Shown one piece after another: positions 62,739 through 64,000 of a stretch of 64,000 nucleotides of DNA. The position numbers and the translations under genes are program-made. Each line of letters starts with the position of its first letter. Position 1 is the stretch's first letter. Under the pieces are notes generated by a model that saw only the letters and a program-made list of their open reading frames with translations, did not search any database and had not been told where the DNA came from. Source of the DNA: Monosporascus cannonballus (Eukaryota > Ascomycota > Sordariomycetes > Xylariales); the NCBI GenBank assembly GCA_004154925.1, contig QJNS01000071.1, positions 124,001-188,000 of the forward strand, in the 5' to 3' direction.

Positions 62739-64000
62739 TACAATATAAATATCGAAATGTTTTCGTTATACAAAATTTATAATCTATTAAACAATTGCTA
62801 ATACGTTACGAAATTCTATAAATATAACTAAATACTTAAAGCTGTCGTGTATTATTTTAAAAGGTATTTTTTATTTATAATCTTTCTTAATTTTAATAAT
62901 TACAAATAATAATATTATTGTATAAGTCTTAATGATTTAATATAAGTTAAAATGCCTCTTTTCTTTAAATATAAACAATATAAAGTACTTTACGAATTTG
63001 TTTGATAATCAAATTTATTCTTTTTATAAATAACCTTCTAAGTATTTTTTAACAACTCGTATTTTATTTCTATTAAAATTATAAACAGAATAAACTTCGT
63101 AAATAATTCCTTTAAAATTATTTTGTAATTTTATTGGCTATATTTTAATAATTTCTTATTAACTCTCTTTTTAAAAGTTACTCATATGGAGAATATTATA
63201 ATTTTATATTAGTTAAACATTTCAATTTTAAGAGTTATTATTTTAAATCGTTATTGAATTATTTAAACGTTGCTTTAAAAATAATGCCAATTCGTTATAT
63301 TTTTAAAACCCTATTTTTAAATTGTTTCGCATTATATAATAAGGTAATTAATATATATTTATATTTAGATTTATTGTTATCTTTAATTAAATATTCAACT
63401 TTTAATTTTTTTATTTGTGACAGCGGTATAACGCAAATTTTATTTTGTTAATCCTTTTGATAGTTAAAGTTCTATGTTAATATATATAATAAATGTAAGA
63501 TTATTATATCAATTCTTAATTAAACGATATTGAAATTAACCGTTTAATATTGTTTTTAATTAAGCTTTCGACATAATTCATTTTATATAAAGGGTTTTCG
63601 TTATCGTAAACGGAACTTGGATTTTTTGTATTCGTAATTACATAACATTTTAATTTATATTTTTATAATCAATTTAGCATCTTAATATTATATAATATAG
63701 TATAATTTCGACCGAAGATTCCGTAATTTGCTATTGCGATATAATAATATATTTCGATTTATCGTTTCAGAATAATAATATTATTAACGGTTTTTATTGT
63801 TATATTTTAAACTGGTTTTAAAAATTCTTTTAAATCTTTTAAAACTTTATTACATCACTTTTTTTTATTGGTAATTTCTTTTTTTTATTGTTTTTAAAAG
63901 TTCGCGAAGTTTTATTTATATTTCTTTATATTATACGCTGAATCTTTATATTTGTCTTTTTTACTGGTATATTTATTTTTTTAAATTAGTTCTTTCTTTT

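Larger units (their letters stand above)
6900..64000. other. RIP-degraded A+T-rich isochore
   Basis: About 57 kb with very low G+C, rare CpA/TpG, abundant TpA and retained CpG. Transposon proteins seen inside it are damaged by transitions: glutamine and tryptophan codons become stops, cysteine and histidine become tyrosine, aspartate becomes asparagine. Paired repeats inside it (LTRs, inverted repeats) differ mostly by C/T or G/A. These are the marks of repeat-induced point mutation, known in Pezizomycotina. A dinucleotide count (TpA/ApT and CpA+TpG over ApC+GpT) would test this. Confidence 0.9.
60690..64000 (-). mobile_element. Minus-strand Gypsy body C, cut by the window end
   Basis: From about 60730 it resembles bodies A (from about 49640) and B (from about 55380), for example ATATATTTAAAATCGAAG against ATATATTTGAAATCGAG. 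It contains a reverse transcriptase motif at 62738-62706 and an S repeat insertion at 61096-61216. It runs off the right edge. Confidence 0.65.

Noticed and set aside
6900..64000. Mitochondrial or plasmid DNA because of the extreme A+T content
   Set aside because: LTR retrotransposons, Fot1-like transposons and C-to-T damage with retained CpG point to a RIP-mutated nuclear block; no mitochondrial genes were seen.
1..64000. CRISPR arrays or bacterial operons
   Set aside because: No regularly spaced repeats and no bacterial gene organisation; the one clear gene has a spliceosomal intron.

Overview
The window looks like a piece of a filamentous ascomycete (Pezizomycotina) nuclear genome with a two-speed, isochore-like layout. 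Positions 1 to about 6,900 have balanced base composition (roughly half G+C by eye). From about 6,900 to 64,000 the DNA is extremely A+T rich and is built almost wholly of dead transposable elements. CpA and TpG are strikingly rare in this block, TpA is very common, and CpG survives. Recognisable transposon proteins are broken by changes of the type CAA to TAA, TGG to TAG, TGT to TAT, CAT to TAT and GAC to AAC. That is the pattern expected of repeat-induced point mutation (RIP). I cannot name the species; the one confident host gene only says fungus.

Balanced part. One confident host gene is present: a two-exon, minus-strand MARVEL-type four-helix membrane protein of 167 residues (4472-5054, intron 4829-4907). 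A frame-broken, minus-strand gene remnant (6340-6675) sits next to the composition boundary. Positions 1-4471 and 5055-6339 hold only short overlapping ORFs that I do not believe.

A+T-rich part, left to right: an LTR-like segment with a dispersed repeat, here called R1 (7658-8024); a complete Copia retrotransposon with 164-bp LTRs (8460-13965) that appears to have landed in a short repeat, here called S; a small fold-back element (about 13990-14146); about 10 kb of unclassified RIP-mutated sequence with long minus-strand pseudo-frames (14200-24550); a plus-strand Gypsy remnant (about 25070-29450) carrying a tandem pair of S repeats with tRNA-like A and B boxes; a minus-strand Gypsy element between about 29454 and 38763, interrupted by a Fot1/pogo DNA transposon with 48-bp inverted repeats (35422-37294); an inverted pair of R1 repeats (39768-40640); a complete Gypsy retrotransposon with about 420-bp LTRs and a CCTTT target duplication (41553-48785); and three related minus-strand Gypsy bodies (about 49240-54540, 55080-60690, 60690 to the window end), the second split by another Fot1-like element (56834-58685).

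How it fits together: the block is a nested graveyard of LTR retrotransposons and Fot1-like transposons, silenced by RIP. Nesting gives relative ages: Copia after S, Fot1 copies after their Gypsy hosts, S after the Gypsy bodies it interrupts. Short units such as S and the fold-back element kept much more G+C, which fits the known length threshold of RIP. No rRNA, tRNA, CRISPR or intact transposase gene was seen.
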